Of a DNA stretch of 20,284 nucleotides, positions 1 through 7,977 are shown in pieces. The position numbers and the translations under genes are program-made. Each line of letters opens with the position of its first letter. Position 1 is the first letter of the stretch. A model generated the notes under the pieces. The model searched no databases, was not told the DNA's origin, and saw only the letters and a list, made by a program, of their open reading frames with translations. The DNA comes from Bacteroidales bacterium (lineage in GTDB: Bacteria; Bacteroidota; Bacteroidia; Bacteroidales; UBA932): contig JAKSJQ010000036.1 of assembly GCA_024402115.1 (NCBI GenBank), positions 1 through 20,284 of the forward strand. Reading direction: 5' to 3'.

Positions 1-1182
1 GTCGCTTGCGAGACATTCTGCACCACAGGTCTCGTAGTCATTGGCGGTGAGGTGCGCAGCGAAGCATACGTGGACATCCAGACCACCGCGCGTCGCGTCA
101 TCAACAGAATTGGTTACAACAAGGCCGAGTACATGTTCGACGGCAACAGCTGCGGAATCCTTTCGGCCATCCATGAGCAGAGCTCGGACATCAACCAGGG
201 CGTGACCCGTGCCCAGGCATCCAAGGTCAGCGAGGACGCTGCCGACAAGCAGGGCGCCGGAGACCAGGGAATGATGTTCGGTTACGCGTGCTGCGACACT
301 GAGGAGTACATGCCGCTCGCGCTCTTCCTCTCCCACAAGGCTCTCGTGATTCTCGCGAAGCTCCGCCGCGAAGGCAAGGTGATGACCTACCTCCGTCCGG
401 ACGCAAAGAGCCAGTTCACCATCGAGTACGACGATGAGACCAACTCTCCAGTACGCGTACACACCATCGTGATCTCAACCCAGCACGACGAGTTCGACGA
501 GGAGGCCGCGATGCAGGCAAAGATCCGTCAGGACGTACAGGATTATCTCATCCCTGAACTTATCTCAGAGCTTCCGGAGGAGACCGCAGCCCTCTTCAAG
601 GGCGACTACATCCTCCATGTGAACCCAACCGGCAAGTTCGTGATCGGCGGTCCTCACGGCGACACCGGTCTCACAGGACGCAAGATCATCGTGGACACAT
701 ACGGCGGAAAGGGCGCACACGGCGGTGGAGCATTCAGCGGCAAGGACCCATCGAAGGTGGACCGCTCTGCAGCTTATGCTGCCCGCTACATCGCGAAGAA
801 CATGGTGGCTGCAGGAGTCGCACGCGAGATGCTCGTACAGCTCAGCTATGCAATCGGCGTCGCAAGGCCAGTCAGCATCTATGTCAACACCTACGGAACC
901 GCAGCAAGCTGCACCGAGTGCGGCAAGCAGATTCCTGACGCTCTCATCGCGGAGAAGATCAACGAGATCTTTGACCTCCGTCCAGCCAAGATCGTGGAGA
1001 AGTTCGGACTCAAGAATCCTATCTACGAGCCGACCGCTGCATACGGACATGTAGGTCGTACCCCTTACAAGCAGAACGTCACCCTCATTCGCGAGGGCAA
1101 GAGCATCGAGCAGGAGATCCAGTTCTTCGGATGGGAGCTCCTCGACAGCGTCGACAAGGTAAAGACAGCTTTCAAGCTTTAA
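1..1182 (+). CDS. metK: S-adenosylmethionine synthetase (MetK), 5'-truncated by the window edge
   Basis: MetK joins methionine and ATP to make S-adenosylmethionine, the cell's main methyl donor, in the cytoplasm. The frame is open from base 1 ([17 protein letters not shown]), so the true start lies upstream and 393 codons plus the stop are visible. Clear family signatures are the [12 protein letters not shown] and SSDINQGV segments near the start, [12 protein letters not shown] (about 649-684) and the glycine-rich [16 protein letters not shown] loop (about 703-750) that contacts ATP phosphates. The C-terminus ([17 protein letters not shown]) is complete. A strong terminator follows 20 bp after the stop, so metK ends its transcript here. 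SAM made here is the donor for the TrmB methylase encoded nearby, but that link is general metabolism. Identity is secure; only the N-terminus is missing. Confidence 0.97.
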   Translation, partial: VACETFCTTGLVVIGGEVRSEAYVDIQTTARRVINRIGYNKAEYMFDGNSCGILSAIHEQSSDINQGVTRAQASKVSEDAADKQGAGDQGMMFGYACCDTEEYMPLALFLSHKALVILAKLRREGKVMTYLRPDAKSQFTIEYDDETNSPVRVHTIVISTQHDEFDEEAAMQAKIRQDVQDYLIPELISELPEETAALFKGDYILHVNPTGKFVIGGPHGDTGLTGRKIIVDTYGGKGAHGGGAFSGKDPSKVDRSAAYAARYIAKNMVAAGVAREMLVQLSYAIGVARPVSIYVNTYGTAASCTECGKQIPDALIAEKINEIFDLRPAKIVEKFGLKNPIYEPTAAYGHVGRTPYKQNVTLIREGKSIEQEIQFFGWELLDSVDKVKTAFKL

Positions 1183-1202
1183 GGGCTTGACATCCAAGCA
1201 AA

Positions 1203-1239
1203 AGGCAGCGCTCCATCAGGGGCGCTGCCTTTGTTTTTT
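1203..1239 (+). terminator. Rho-independent terminator after metK
   Basis: AGGCAGCGC (1203-1211) pairs perfectly with GCGCTGCCT (1222-1230). The stem extends inward by TCC/GGG to give about 12 bp around an ATCA loop, followed by TTGTTTTTT. On the other strand the hairpin is followed by a shorter TTTT run, so it may also stop transcription coming from the minus-strand lipoprotein gene that ends at 1262. Confidence 0.9.
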
Positions 1240-1261
1240 CATCTACCTGAGTGCCTCTGCA

Positions 1262-1738
1262 CTATATGGATTCAGGATAGCGGATCTTCTTGTTCATGAG
1301 GATGACGTCGTCCGCGCTGTAGCTGTACTTTGCGAGCCATTTCTCGCCTGCGACGATGTCCTCCCAGCTCTCGCTATCAAGCACCTTGGCATCGAAGAAA
1401 TAGAAATTGACTCTATCCTTTGGGTGGTATGTCTCGATGTTGCTCTTGTAGGAGTCTTCCGTGATTACGACATCCACATAGGAATGAGCAGCGAGTCTGT
1501 GAAACTCCTTTTCTCTCTCCGTTTCGGTCAGGACTCCGGGAAGTGCGCCTGCGAGTTCGCAAGGGAAAGCACCATGAGCAGGGACATACCATACGACATC
1601 ATGATCACTCCTGTTCTCTATGTTCAGAAGATATCTCTGATTTGTCGGAATCGGTCTGGATTCACTAACCGACACATCACATGAAGTTGCCGACATTGCC
1701 GCAAGTGCGGCAAAGATTGCGATGATCACTTTCTTCAT
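1262..1738 (-). CDS. Small predicted lipoprotein of unknown function
   Basis: A 158-residue protein. Residues 1-19 form a signal peptide (Lys-Lys, then a hydrophobic core) ending in ATS-C20, an acceptable Bacteroidota lipobox, so it is probably a lipoprotein processed by Lgt and signal peptidase II. The mature part is hydrophilic. Its C-terminal third (FYFFDAKVLDSESWEDI ... AKYSYSADDVILMN ... IRYPE) resembles a recurrent Bacteroidota pattern of a phenylalanine/aspartate strand, a 'WE-I' helix and a closing 'I-YP' strand seen in uncharacterised lipoproteins; this is recollection, not a search. No enzymatic motif is visible. It starts 2 nt after the stop of the upstream beta-barrel gene, so the two are almost certainly cotranscribed and may act together in the envelope. 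I can assign no function. Confidence 0.8.
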   Translation of the reverse strand: MKKVIIAIFAALAAMSATSCDVSVSESRPIPTNQRYLLNIENRSDHDVVWYVPAHGAFPCELAGALPGVLTETEREKEFHRLAAHSYVDVVITEDSYKSNIETYHPKDRVNFYFFDAKVLDSESWEDIVAGEKWLAKYSYSADDVILMNKKIRYPESI

Positions 1739-1740
1739 GA

Positions 1741-2673
1741 CTACCTCCTCCTATAGCTTTCGTTCCTGTTCCAACCGATATTCCAGCCAATGCCGAAGCT
1801 GAGGTTCATCAGAGAACCGATAGATGGCGCAGTGGCGTCCGAAATAACGCTGTTCGGATCCTTCTCGTACTGGCCGATCAGGTCAGAGTCCGCAACCGCA
1901 TCAACCCAAGTCTGCGGATCGTAGGCATACCTGCTCCTATAGGTGTCGTTCATGTACGCAACCGTGGTGGGAAGGTCCTTGATACCGGCCTCGACGGAGA
2001 AGAAGAAGTGGTTGCGTATGGTATATGTGAGCTGGGCGCTGAGAGACACGAGGAAAGCAGGGCTTCTCTTGCGACCGAAGTATGACTCCATATAGTCAAG
2101 CTGCGGACGCACCTGAGTCTGCTCGAAGAACATCTGGCTCTTCAGCTCCCCATCCCTGTCCGAACGCATATAGCTGTAGCCACGGTCCTTGAAGGAGCCG
2201 AATCCGATACCCACCCTCGGACGGAAGCTCCACTGTCCGAAATCGAGACGGTACACACCTCCGATCGAAGCAAGAGGAGAATAGCTCCTATTCTTCATGT
2301 CGGTATACCAGCCGTGGTCATATGAATACTTGTATTTGTTTCCGTCAGCCTTGTTCACGACGCTGAAGAATTTCTCCTGGCTGGCTGAGGTGTTTGCAAA
2401 CTCCACCTGCGCATATACGCCGAAATGACGTCCGATGAAATATGAGTACCTGAGGTTGAAGTCCGCGCCTGTCGCGATTCCTCTTGCCCTGCGGGCTTCT
2501 CCGTCGATGGCGTATGGTGAAGCTGCCCAACCGAGCTGGGCCTCGATGGTATGACCGTAGCCATAGGCTGTTGTCGGTCTATACGGAGTCCTAGCGTCGG
2601 CAGAAGCTGACACTAGCGCGAGCATGGCCGCAGCTATGCCCGCAATAAAGGCGACATGTCTGTTCATATACAT
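1741..2673 (-). CDS. Predicted outer-membrane beta-barrel protein
   Basis: A 310-residue protein with an N-terminal signal peptide (hydrophobic stretch AFIAGIAAAMLALVS, likely cleavage after the SADA segment near residue 28). The mature protein is rich in alternating Tyr/Phe/Gly strands typical of a barrel, for example FNLRYSYFIGRHFGVYAQVEF, SFRPRVGIGFGSF, VSLSAQLTYTIRNHFFFSVEAGI and LMNLSFGIGWNIGW. It has an Arg-rich tail rather than the usual final Phe. Two in-frame ATGs lie 6 nt apart; the second (2667) gives a more typical leader (MNRHVAF). The smpB stop is 48 nt upstream on the same strand and the small lipoprotein gene follows 2 nt downstream, suggesting an smpB-OMP-lipoprotein transcript. 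Ligand and role are unknown. Confidence 0.82.
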   Translation of the reverse strand: MYMNRHVAFIAGIAAAMLALVSASADARTPYRPTTAYGYGHTIEAQLGWAASPYAIDGEARRARGIATGADFNLRYSYFIGRHFGVYAQVEFANTSASQEKFFSVVNKADGNKYKYSYDHGWYTDMKNRSYSPLASIGGVYRLDFGQWSFRPRVGIGFGSFKDRGYSYMRSDRDGELKSQMFFEQTQVRPQLDYMESYFGRKRSPAFLVSLSAQLTYTIRNHFFFSVEAGIKDLPTTVAYMNDTYRSRYAYDPQTWVDAVADSDLIGQYEKDPNSVISDATAPSIGSLMNLSFGIGWNIGWNRNESYRRR

Positions 2674-2721
2674 TTCCGATGTTTGCCTAATAGATGCAGA
2701 AGGGCAAGGAAATGTTGCAGA

Positions 2722-3174
2722 TTACATGCGCTCCATCTCGCGACGGAGATCCTTCTCCTTGATGGACTGGCGCTTGTCGTACTCCTTCTTTCCTCGCGCA
2801 AGCGCGATGAGGAGCTTTGCATATCCGTTATCGGCGATGTAGAGCTTCACGGCAACTATGGTGAGGCCCTTCTCTTTCACCGAGCGCTGGAGCTTGATGA
2901 GTTCCTTCCTGGTGAGCAGGAGCTTGCGGTCGCGACGCGGATCGTGTCTGCCCCAGTTGCTTGCCCAGTGATACTCGGCAACATGCATGTTCTTCACGTA
3001 GAGCTCACTGCCGGAGAAATAGCAGAAGCCATCCACCAGAGAAGCCTTGCCGGCCCTGATGGACTTGATCTCCGTGCCGGACAGGACTATGCCGGCCTGG
3101 TATGTCTCGAGGAACTCGTAATCGAACGAAGCCCTGCGATTCTTGATTTCTACGTTGCTTTTTGCTTTTGGCAT
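2722..3174 (-). CDS. smpB: SsrA-binding protein SmpB
   Basis: SmpB binds tmRNA and delivers it to ribosomes stalled on broken mRNA, where the peptide is tagged for proteolysis. The 150-residue length is normal. Visible signatures are [39 protein letters not shown], the NMHVAEY segment, [15 protein letters not shown] and the basic C-terminal tail ([24 protein letters not shown] region) that enters the empty mRNA channel. The ATG at 3174 directly follows a perfect -7 promoter element, so the leader is very short. It is divergent from miaA, with 36 bp between the two start codons. Assignment is firm. Confidence 0.97.
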   Translation of the reverse strand: MPKAKSNVEIKNRRASFDYEFLETYQAGIVLSGTEIKSIRAGKASLVDGFCYFSGSELYVKNMHVAEYHWASNWGRHDPRRDRKLLLTRKELIKLQRSVKEKGLTIVAVKLYIADNGYAKLLIALARGKKEYDKRQSIKEKDLRREMERM

Positions 3175-3210
3175 GGCGCAAAGATAATCCTTTTTTGCGA
3201 TATTTGTCAG
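3175..3210. promoter_or_regulatory. Divergent smpB/miaA promoter region
   Basis: On the minus strand TATCTTTG, a perfect match to the Bacteroidota -7 consensus TAnnTTTG, sits 5 nt before the smpB ATG. On the plus strand GATATTTG (3199-3206) matches 7 of 8 positions and lies 4 nt before the miaA ATG. Neither has a clear -33 TTTG partner. If both are used, the two mRNAs start at or within a few bases of their start codons. Confidence 0.55.
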
Positions 3211-4212
3211 ATGAGCAAGAGAAGCATACAGATCCCACCACCTCCCGCCGAGCTCCCGAGCGCGGAGATCATCGACGTCGAGGCTATCCTCGACTCGTAC
3301 CTCAACGGAGAAATCGACCTCATCTGCGTCCTCGGTCCTACGGCATCGGGAAAGACCAGATATGCGGTGGGCCTGTGCAGGAAGATCGACTCCCTGCTTT
3401 GCTCACGCGGTATCGACGCCCGCTCGGAGATACTTTCCGCCGACAGCCGCCAGGTATACAGAGGTATGACCATAGGCACGGGCAAAGACCTTGGAGAGTA
3501 CGAGGAGATACCATACCACCTCATCGACATAGTCGACGCCGGAGTGAAATACGATATCTACAGATTCCAGCACGACTTCGAGAAGGCTTATAAGGACATA
3601 GTCGAAAGGCACTGCATCCCTGTCCTCTGCGGCGGTTCGGGACTCTATATCGAGGCGGCGACCTGCGGATACGACTTGCCGGACGTACCACCAGATCCCG
3701 AGCTCAGGGCTGAGCTTGAGAAACAGAGCACCGAGGATCTGATAGCTCGGCTCGCATCACTCAAGCCGCTCCACAACAGTACAGACTACGACACTCGGAA
3801 AAGGCTCATCCGCGCACTCGAGATCGCGATCTACGAAGAGAAGCATCCTGTGAACCGCAACAGTTTTTTGCCTAAGAGCACCTACTACATCGGAACGCTC
3901 GTCACCCGGGAAGAAAGAAACGCCCGCATCGACAGGCGCCTGGATGCGAGGCTGGAGGAAGGCATGGTCGAGGAGATCAGGAGCCTGATCGAGGGCGACC
4001 CTCAGAACGGCCGCCCGGGAGTGTCAGCGGAAGATCTGATCTACTACGGACTCGAGTACAAGTATGTCACGTCCTTCGTCACCGGTGCGCTTAGCTACGA
4101 GCAGATGCGTACGCAGCTTGCCACGGCCATCCATCAGTTCGCAAAGCGCCAGATGACATGGTTCCGCGGAATGGAGCGCAAGGGCATGACCATACATTGG
4201 ACCGAGGTCTGA
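3211..4212 (+). CDS. miaA: tRNA dimethylallyltransferase MiaA
   Basis: MiaA transfers a dimethylallyl group from DMAPP to N6 of adenosine 37 in tRNAs reading U-initial codons. The P-loop GPTASGKT is at residues 42-49, followed by [18 protein letters not shown], the core substrate-binding motif, and [10 protein letters not shown]. The start at 3211 was chosen because it is the only ATG before the P-loop that does not run through smpB on the other strand; the frame is open much further upstream. This gives 333 residues with an N-terminal extension of about 37 residues before the usual first strand, including a PPPP run. The 3' end converges on trmB with a 41-bp gap and no evident terminator. 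The IGTGKD-EY variant resembles one of two MiaA paralogues I recall from Bacteroides; a second copy may exist elsewhere. Confidence 0.94.
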   Translation: MSKRSIQIPPPPAELPSAEIIDVEAILDSYLNGEIDLICVLGPTASGKTRYAVGLCRKIDSLLCSRGIDARSEILSADSRQVYRGMTIGTGKDLGEYEEIPYHLIDIVDAGVKYDIYRFQHDFEKAYKDIVERHCIPVLCGGSGLYIEAATCGYDLPDVPPDPELRAELEKQSTEDLIARLASLKPLHNSTDYDTRKRLIRALEIAIYEEKHPVNRNSFLPKSTYYIGTLVTREERNARIDRRLDARLEEGMVEEIRSLIEGDPQNGRPGVSAEDLIYYGLEYKYVTSFVTGALSYEQMRTQLATAIHQFAKRQMTWFRGMERKGMTIHWTEV

Positions 4213-4253
4213 TCCAACGGCACGCCGCACTCAAGCTTAAAGAATCAGGGAAA

Positions 4254-5033
4254 TCAGTTGATGGTGACGACGAAGGCATGATGGTCTTCGTCCTTCCACG
4301 CATCCTCGTCCCACTCCGGACTGGTGTACGGTCCGTCATGGTCCATCGCGAAGCAGAGATAGGTGATAGGGAAACCCTGGGCGAGGAAATGCTTCTCATA
4401 GAAGGTCTGAACCTCATAGAGCGAGCGTACAGACTCCTCGTCGAGCACGCTGCTGATCTGGTCGGGAGCAGTCTTGTAGAGATCCGTTGTCAAAGCAAGC
4501 ACAGGGAAGGAGTTCTCCTGCGCGATCGCACGCGAATACTCATGGAGATAGCGGCTGTCGGTCTTGAGATTGATCAGGCCGCCATCCTTCAGGAAGCCAC
4601 GGTATCTCTGGAGGAAGAGCGGTGCGGTGAGACGCTTCTTCTCCCTGCCGATCTGCGGGTCGGCGAAGGTGATCCATATCTGCGAGATCTCCCCTTCCGC
4701 AAAGAGCGAGGAGATGAACTCTATCCTCGTACGGAGGAAGCCGACGTTGGACATGGAGTTCTCGGTTGCGTACTTCGCGCCTTTCCAGAGCCTCGCGCCC
4801 TTGATGTCAACGCCGATGTAGTTGATGTTCGGGTTCCTCAACGCAAGATCGATCGTATACTCGCCCTTTCCGCATCCGAGCTCGAGCACGATGGGATTGT
4901 CGTTGTGGAAGAAATCCGATGCCCATCGGCCCTTGAGCGGGTGGTCCTTACCGAAAACCTCTTCCGTAGTCGGCTGAACAAGGCATGCAAAAGTCGCGTT
5001 CTCTGCGAATTTCCTGAGCTTATCGTGTCCCAT
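4254..5033 (-). CDS. trmB: tRNA (guanine-N7-)-methyltransferase TrmB
   Basis: TrmB uses SAM to methylate N7 of G46 in the variable loop of tRNA. The 259-residue protein has the SAM-binding motif LELGCGKGEY at residues 50-59, the ribose-binding acidic residue in YIGVDIKGARLWKGA, and ITFADPQIGREKKRLT, the Bacteroidota form of the family's F-DPW-K-RH signature, with FADPQ replacing FPDPW. It ends with the conserved tRNA-binding region around TYLCFAMDH. Its ATG directly abuts the stop of the gldH-like gene, making it the last gene of the eight-gene unit. It faces miaA, another tRNA-modification gene, tail to tail. Confidence 0.94.
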   Translation of the reverse strand: MGHDKLRKFAENATFACLVQPTTEEVFGKDHPLKGRWASDFFHNDNPIVLELGCGKGEYTIDLALRNPNINYIGVDIKGARLWKGAKYATENSMSNVGFLRTRIEFISSLFAEGEISQIWITFADPQIGREKKRLTAPLFLQRYRGFLKDGGLINLKTDSRYLHEYSRAIAQENSFPVLALTTDLYKTAPDQISSVLDEESVRSLYEVQTFYEKHFLAQGFPITYLCFAMDHDGPYTSPEWDEDAWKDEDHHAFVVTIN

Positions 5034-5504
5034 CTAGTATTCCTCTCTTATGGTTTTGCAAATCAGTCCCATTCCGTTCATGTATTGAGCCGCGTCGCCC
5101 ATGACCAGGAATGATACCGTCCAGACTCCTGGCACATTCGGTACGATTCCTCTCCTGTAAGGAAGGAAATAGTCCTTCGAAAAGGAGGTCGAAGCAGTGT
5201 ATGAGTCCTTCGGAATGTAGAAGAACTCGCGGTATCTTGTGCTGTCCGGAGCAACCCACTCGGCACCGACGCCGATGGAGTCCTCCAGCTGCTCGAACTT
5301 GCTCTTGCGCAGGTCGAGCCTGGTGAAGATGGTGAAATCGTAGGATGCGAGCGTATCGGACATGTCCACGGTCATCGAGTACATTCCGTCCGCGTTGCGA
5401 TGGCGCACTCCGACGTACGACTCCGTCTGCTCAGGACGTGTGCACGAACAGAGCAAGGTGGCCATGAAGACCACCGCAGCCACGATATGATTCCTCATCG
5501 ACAC
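5034..5504 (-). CDS. gldH: GldH-like lipoprotein
   Basis: A 156-residue predicted lipoprotein: signal peptide with hydrophobic core IVAAVVFMATLL and lipobox LCS-C21. The mature domain (SYDFTIFTRLDL, then EFFYIPKDSY and GVWTVSFLVMGDAAQYMNGMGLIC) matches the strand order I associate with the GldH family, in particular a closing 'G-WT ... M--M-GIG' segment. In Flavobacterium GldH is a lipoprotein needed for gliding, but Bacteroidales commonly keep the gene without gliding. Its position directly after ricT and holB supports the call, because that neighbourhood recurs in the phylum as I recall it. M3 (5498) is an alternative start. The actual role here is unknown and the name rests on weak similarity. 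Confidence 0.6.
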   Translation of the reverse strand: MSMRNHIVAAVVFMATLLCSCTRPEQTESYVGVRHRNADGMYSMTVDMSDTLASYDFTIFTRLDLRKSKFEQLEDSIGVGAEWVAPDSTRYREFFYIPKDSYTASTSFSKDYFLPYRRGIVPNVPGVWTVSFLVMGDAAQYMNGMGLICKTIREEY

Positions 5505-5512
5505 CGCAGTAT

Positions 5513-6832
5513 CTATTCTGTCTTTGGTGTTTCCTTCTTCGGTCCGCCCTGATGGCCCTCGCCGCGATTGCGGTGACGATGCCTTTCCTTATGGCCTGCA
5601 GGCTTTGGTCCCCTATCCTCCAGACGAGCCTCCTGCGGTGCAGACTGCTGTGGAGTTGCACTCTGACCTACATTTTCTGCCGGCTTCTGGTCGGCTGACG
5701 GTTTCTTGCCGCTCTTCTTCTTGCGGTTTTTCTTCTTGCGAGACTCGTCAAAGCGAGTGATGCTGTCGTCTCCCACCGAGGTCACGAACTCAGGTGCGAC
5801 AGGAACAGGATCCTCCATGAGAGAAGGCCCCTTGATGCCGTTGCGGTTCATCTTGATGATTTCGCGCACCTCATACGCAGGGAGCGGGAAGAGGTTAGCG
5901 AGGGAGCCCTGAACATAAGAGAAGTACATGGTCTCCTTCAGGATATCCGTCTTCATCAGGTATGCAAAACCGTCCTCGAGGTCGAGAGGTCCGTTCACGC
6001 GAGGGATGCGAGTCTGTGCATCCATGTATGATGCGGTCTCATAGTTGAGGCAGCACTTGAGCTTGCCGCACTGGCCTGCGAGCTTCTGCGGGTTGAGGGA
6101 AAGATCCTGGACGCGAGCAGCAGAGGTAGAGATCGACTGGAAGGCTGAGATGTAGTTCGAGCAGCAGAGCTCACGTCCGCAGACACCCAAGCCACCGATG
6201 AGTCCGGCCTCCTGGCGCGCTCCGATCTGCTTCATCTCGATCCTGATTCGGAACTCCTCTGCGAAGACCTTGATGAGCTGGCGGAAGTCCACACGGCCGT
6301 CGGCGATGTAGTAGAAGATGGCCTTGGTGCCGTCTCCCTGGAACTCCACGTCACCGATCTTCATCTCGAGTCCGAGCTCGGCGGCGATCTGGCGTGAGCG
6401 TATCATCACCTCATGCTCCCTCGCGATGGCCTCCTGCCACTTCTCGATGTCGAAGAGCTTGGCCTTACGATATATCTTCTTGAGTTCCTGGGTCTCAGGA
6501 TTCACCCTCTTGCAAGCCATCTGGCGTGCTACTATAGGGCCCTCGAGGGTGACGATGCCGAGGTCGTGACCTGTCGCAGCCTCGACTATCACCATGTCAC
6601 CGGTCTTCACGGTCTGGCCGGAAGTGTTGCGGTAGATACCCTTCCTGGTATTCTTGAACCTGACCTCGAAGAAGTCCTTGTACTGCTCCTGACCCACACC
6701 CTTGAGCCAGTCGTACACCTCGAGCTTGCAACAACCCTGGCGGTAGTTGCAGTCTGCCTCTCCTGTCTCGGTACGTGTCACCGTGCATCCTCTGGCGCAG
6801 TCGTACTGTATTGCTTCGTTACTGTTGTCCAT
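5513..6832 (-). CDS. ricT: RicT (YaaT)/PSP1-domain protein
   Basis: A 439-residue protein. Residues 12-35 hold five cysteines (C12, C16, C28, C34, C35). The middle carries the hallmark PSP1/RicT blocks GGLGVCGRELCC, DLSLNPQKLAGQCGK and LKCCLNYE. The last 90 residues or so are a low-complexity basic tail (KKKNRKKKSGKKP, then His/Arg/Gln-rich). In Bacillus subtilis RicT works in the Fe-S RicA-RicF-RicT complex that affects RNase Y mRNA maturation; no RicA or RicF is visible here, so the role in this phylum is open. Cysteine pairs consistent with Fe-S or zinc binding are conserved. It starts 5 nt after holB and is followed 8 nt later by the gldH-like gene. Confidence 0.88.
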   Translation of the reverse strand: MDNSNEAIQYDCARGCTVTRTETGEADCNYRQGCCKLEVYDWLKGVGQEQYKDFFEVRFKNTRKGIYRNTSGQTVKTGDMVIVEAATGHDLGIVTLEGPIVARQMACKRVNPETQELKKIYRKAKLFDIEKWQEAIAREHEVMIRSRQIAAELGLEMKIGDVEFQGDGTKAIFYYIADGRVDFRQLIKVFAEEFRIRIEMKQIGARQEAGLIGGLGVCGRELCCSNYISAFQSISTSAARVQDLSLNPQKLAGQCGKLKCCLNYETASYMDAQTRIPRVNGPLDLEDGFAYLMKTDILKETMYFSYVQGSLANLFPLPAYEVREIIKMNRNGIKGPSLMEDPVPVAPEFVTSVGDDSITRFDESRKKKNRKKKSGKKPSADQKPAENVGQSATPQQSAPQEARLEDRGPKPAGHKERHRHRNRGEGHQGGPKKETPKTE

Positions 6833-6837
6833 ATCTG

Positions 6838-7977
6838 TTATTGAACGCTGAAAAACACCCTGTTGGCCAGGTCGCAGAAGAGTATCTTCTGATTGACGTT
6901 CCTCTCGAGCAGGGACACCGCCTTGTCGAGGTAGTCCATCATCCTGCCGCAGAATTTCTCCGGCAGGCGTGAGGCCAGGGTGGTTATGTAATCACGCTCC
7001 TGCTCGGATACATAAGCGATCTGAGGGAGCTTGTTCTGTATCATGTACACCTTTCTGACGCATTCGCCAGCAAAGGTGCAGAAAGCTTTCTGCTTCTCCC
7101 TGGATTCCAGGGACGCAATGTTCTCGGCCGCATCAAGAACCGCATTGAGGTTCTTTCCGAGCGCGCCGTCTATCATGTCGGCGAAGATGTCCAGATAGCG
7201 CTGCCTGTCCTCGCCTGCCTTGATCGTGCGAAGTGCGGCACCGACGCTACCTCCGGAAACACCGGCCTCGCTTGCTGCCTCCTCCGGATCGACTTCGAAG
7301 GTATCAACGAGCACCGCAGCCACATCCTCCTTCGAGAGAGGAAGTACCCTGGAGCTCTGGCAGCGGGAGAATATGGTCTGCATCACCTTCTCCGGGCTAT
7401 GTGTCACGAAGAGGAACACGGTCTTCTCCGGCGGTTCCTCGACTATCTCGAGACGCATGTTCGCGGCCGCCGCGTTCGTCTCCTCCTGCTGGAGGAATAC
7501 CACGGTCTTGTAGCCGTCCTCAACCGACGACAGAGAAAGCGTGTCCGTGATGTTCTTGGCCTCGCCCACAGATATCGCACCCACCTTGGATTCAATTCCG
7601 AGAGCCTCCGAGAGGTCGCTCTCCATGAAGTAAGGATTCGCCGTAGCGAGCTCCCTGAAATACTTCATGTAGGTCTCCGAAGTCACGTCCTTGGTCGCAA
7701 GGGAACCACTCTTCGAACCTGTGTTGGTCGGATATACGAAGTGCATGTCCGGATGGATGAGCTTCGAGATCTTGTTGCATGTCGGGCACTCTCCGCAGGA
7801 ATCGCCGTCATGCCTGTGAGGGCAGTTCAGGTACTGGATATAGGCAATGATGAGAGGAAAGGCACCACAGCCCTCGTTCTCGAAGAAGAGCATGGCATGG
7901 GCCACCCTTCCGGTGTCCGCCATGTTCACCAGAGCCCTCTTCACGTCTTCGTTGCCCCTTATATCCTTGAACCTCAT
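6838..7977 (-). CDS. holB: DNA polymerase III subunit delta'
   Basis: Delta' is the stator subunit of the clamp loader that places the beta sliding clamp on DNA. The 379-residue protein has the clamp-loader zinc module C52-x8-C61-x2-C64-x2-C67, the helix NAAAANMRLEIVEEPPEKT (usually NA-NALLK-LEEPP) and the conserved SRC at the end of the AAA+ domain (TIFSRCQ). The P-loop position reads ENEGCGAFP (residues 33-41), with no lysine, so it cannot bind ATP in the normal way. That is usual for delta' rather than a defect, and separates it from DnaX. Its ATG overlaps the stop of the upstream prenyl synthase by 4 nt, which implies translational coupling. Confidence 0.92.
   Translation of the reverse strand: MRFKDIRGNEDVKRALVNMADTGRVAHAMLFFENEGCGAFPLIIAYIQYLNCPHRHDGDSCGECPTCNKISKLIHPDMHFVYPTNTGSKSGSLATKDVTSETYMKYFRELATANPYFMESDLSEALGIESKVGAISVGEAKNITDTLSLSSVEDGYKTVVFLQQEETNAAAANMRLEIVEEPPEKTVFLFVTHSPEKVMQTIFSRCQSSRVLPLSKEDVAAVLVDTFEVDPEEAASEAGVSGGSVGAALRTIKAGEDRQRYLDIFADMIDGALGKNLNAVLDAAENIASLESREKQKAFCTFAGECVRKVYMIQNKLPQIAYVSEQERDYITTLASRLPEKFCGRMMDYLDKAVSLLERNVNQKILFCDLANRVFFSVQ

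Noticed and set aside
2656..3210. An upstream-extended miaA start giving 518 residues.
   Set aside because: The extension is antisense to smpB and has no MiaA-like sequence; the ATG at 3211 begins just after a promoter element.
4213..4253. A terminator between the convergent miaA and trmB genes.
   Set aside because: Only a short GC hairpin without a U-tract is present. The transcripts may overlap, or termination may be Rho-dependent.
4158..5114. A 318-codon plus-strand open frame opposite trmB.
   Set aside because: Composition is that of an antisense shadow, no family motif is visible, and trmB on the other strand is unequivocal.
7859..7885. A broken ATPase in holB because the P-loop lysine is missing.
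   Set aside because: Delta' subunits commonly lack a working P-loop; the rest of the protein is intact and the gene is not a pseudogene.
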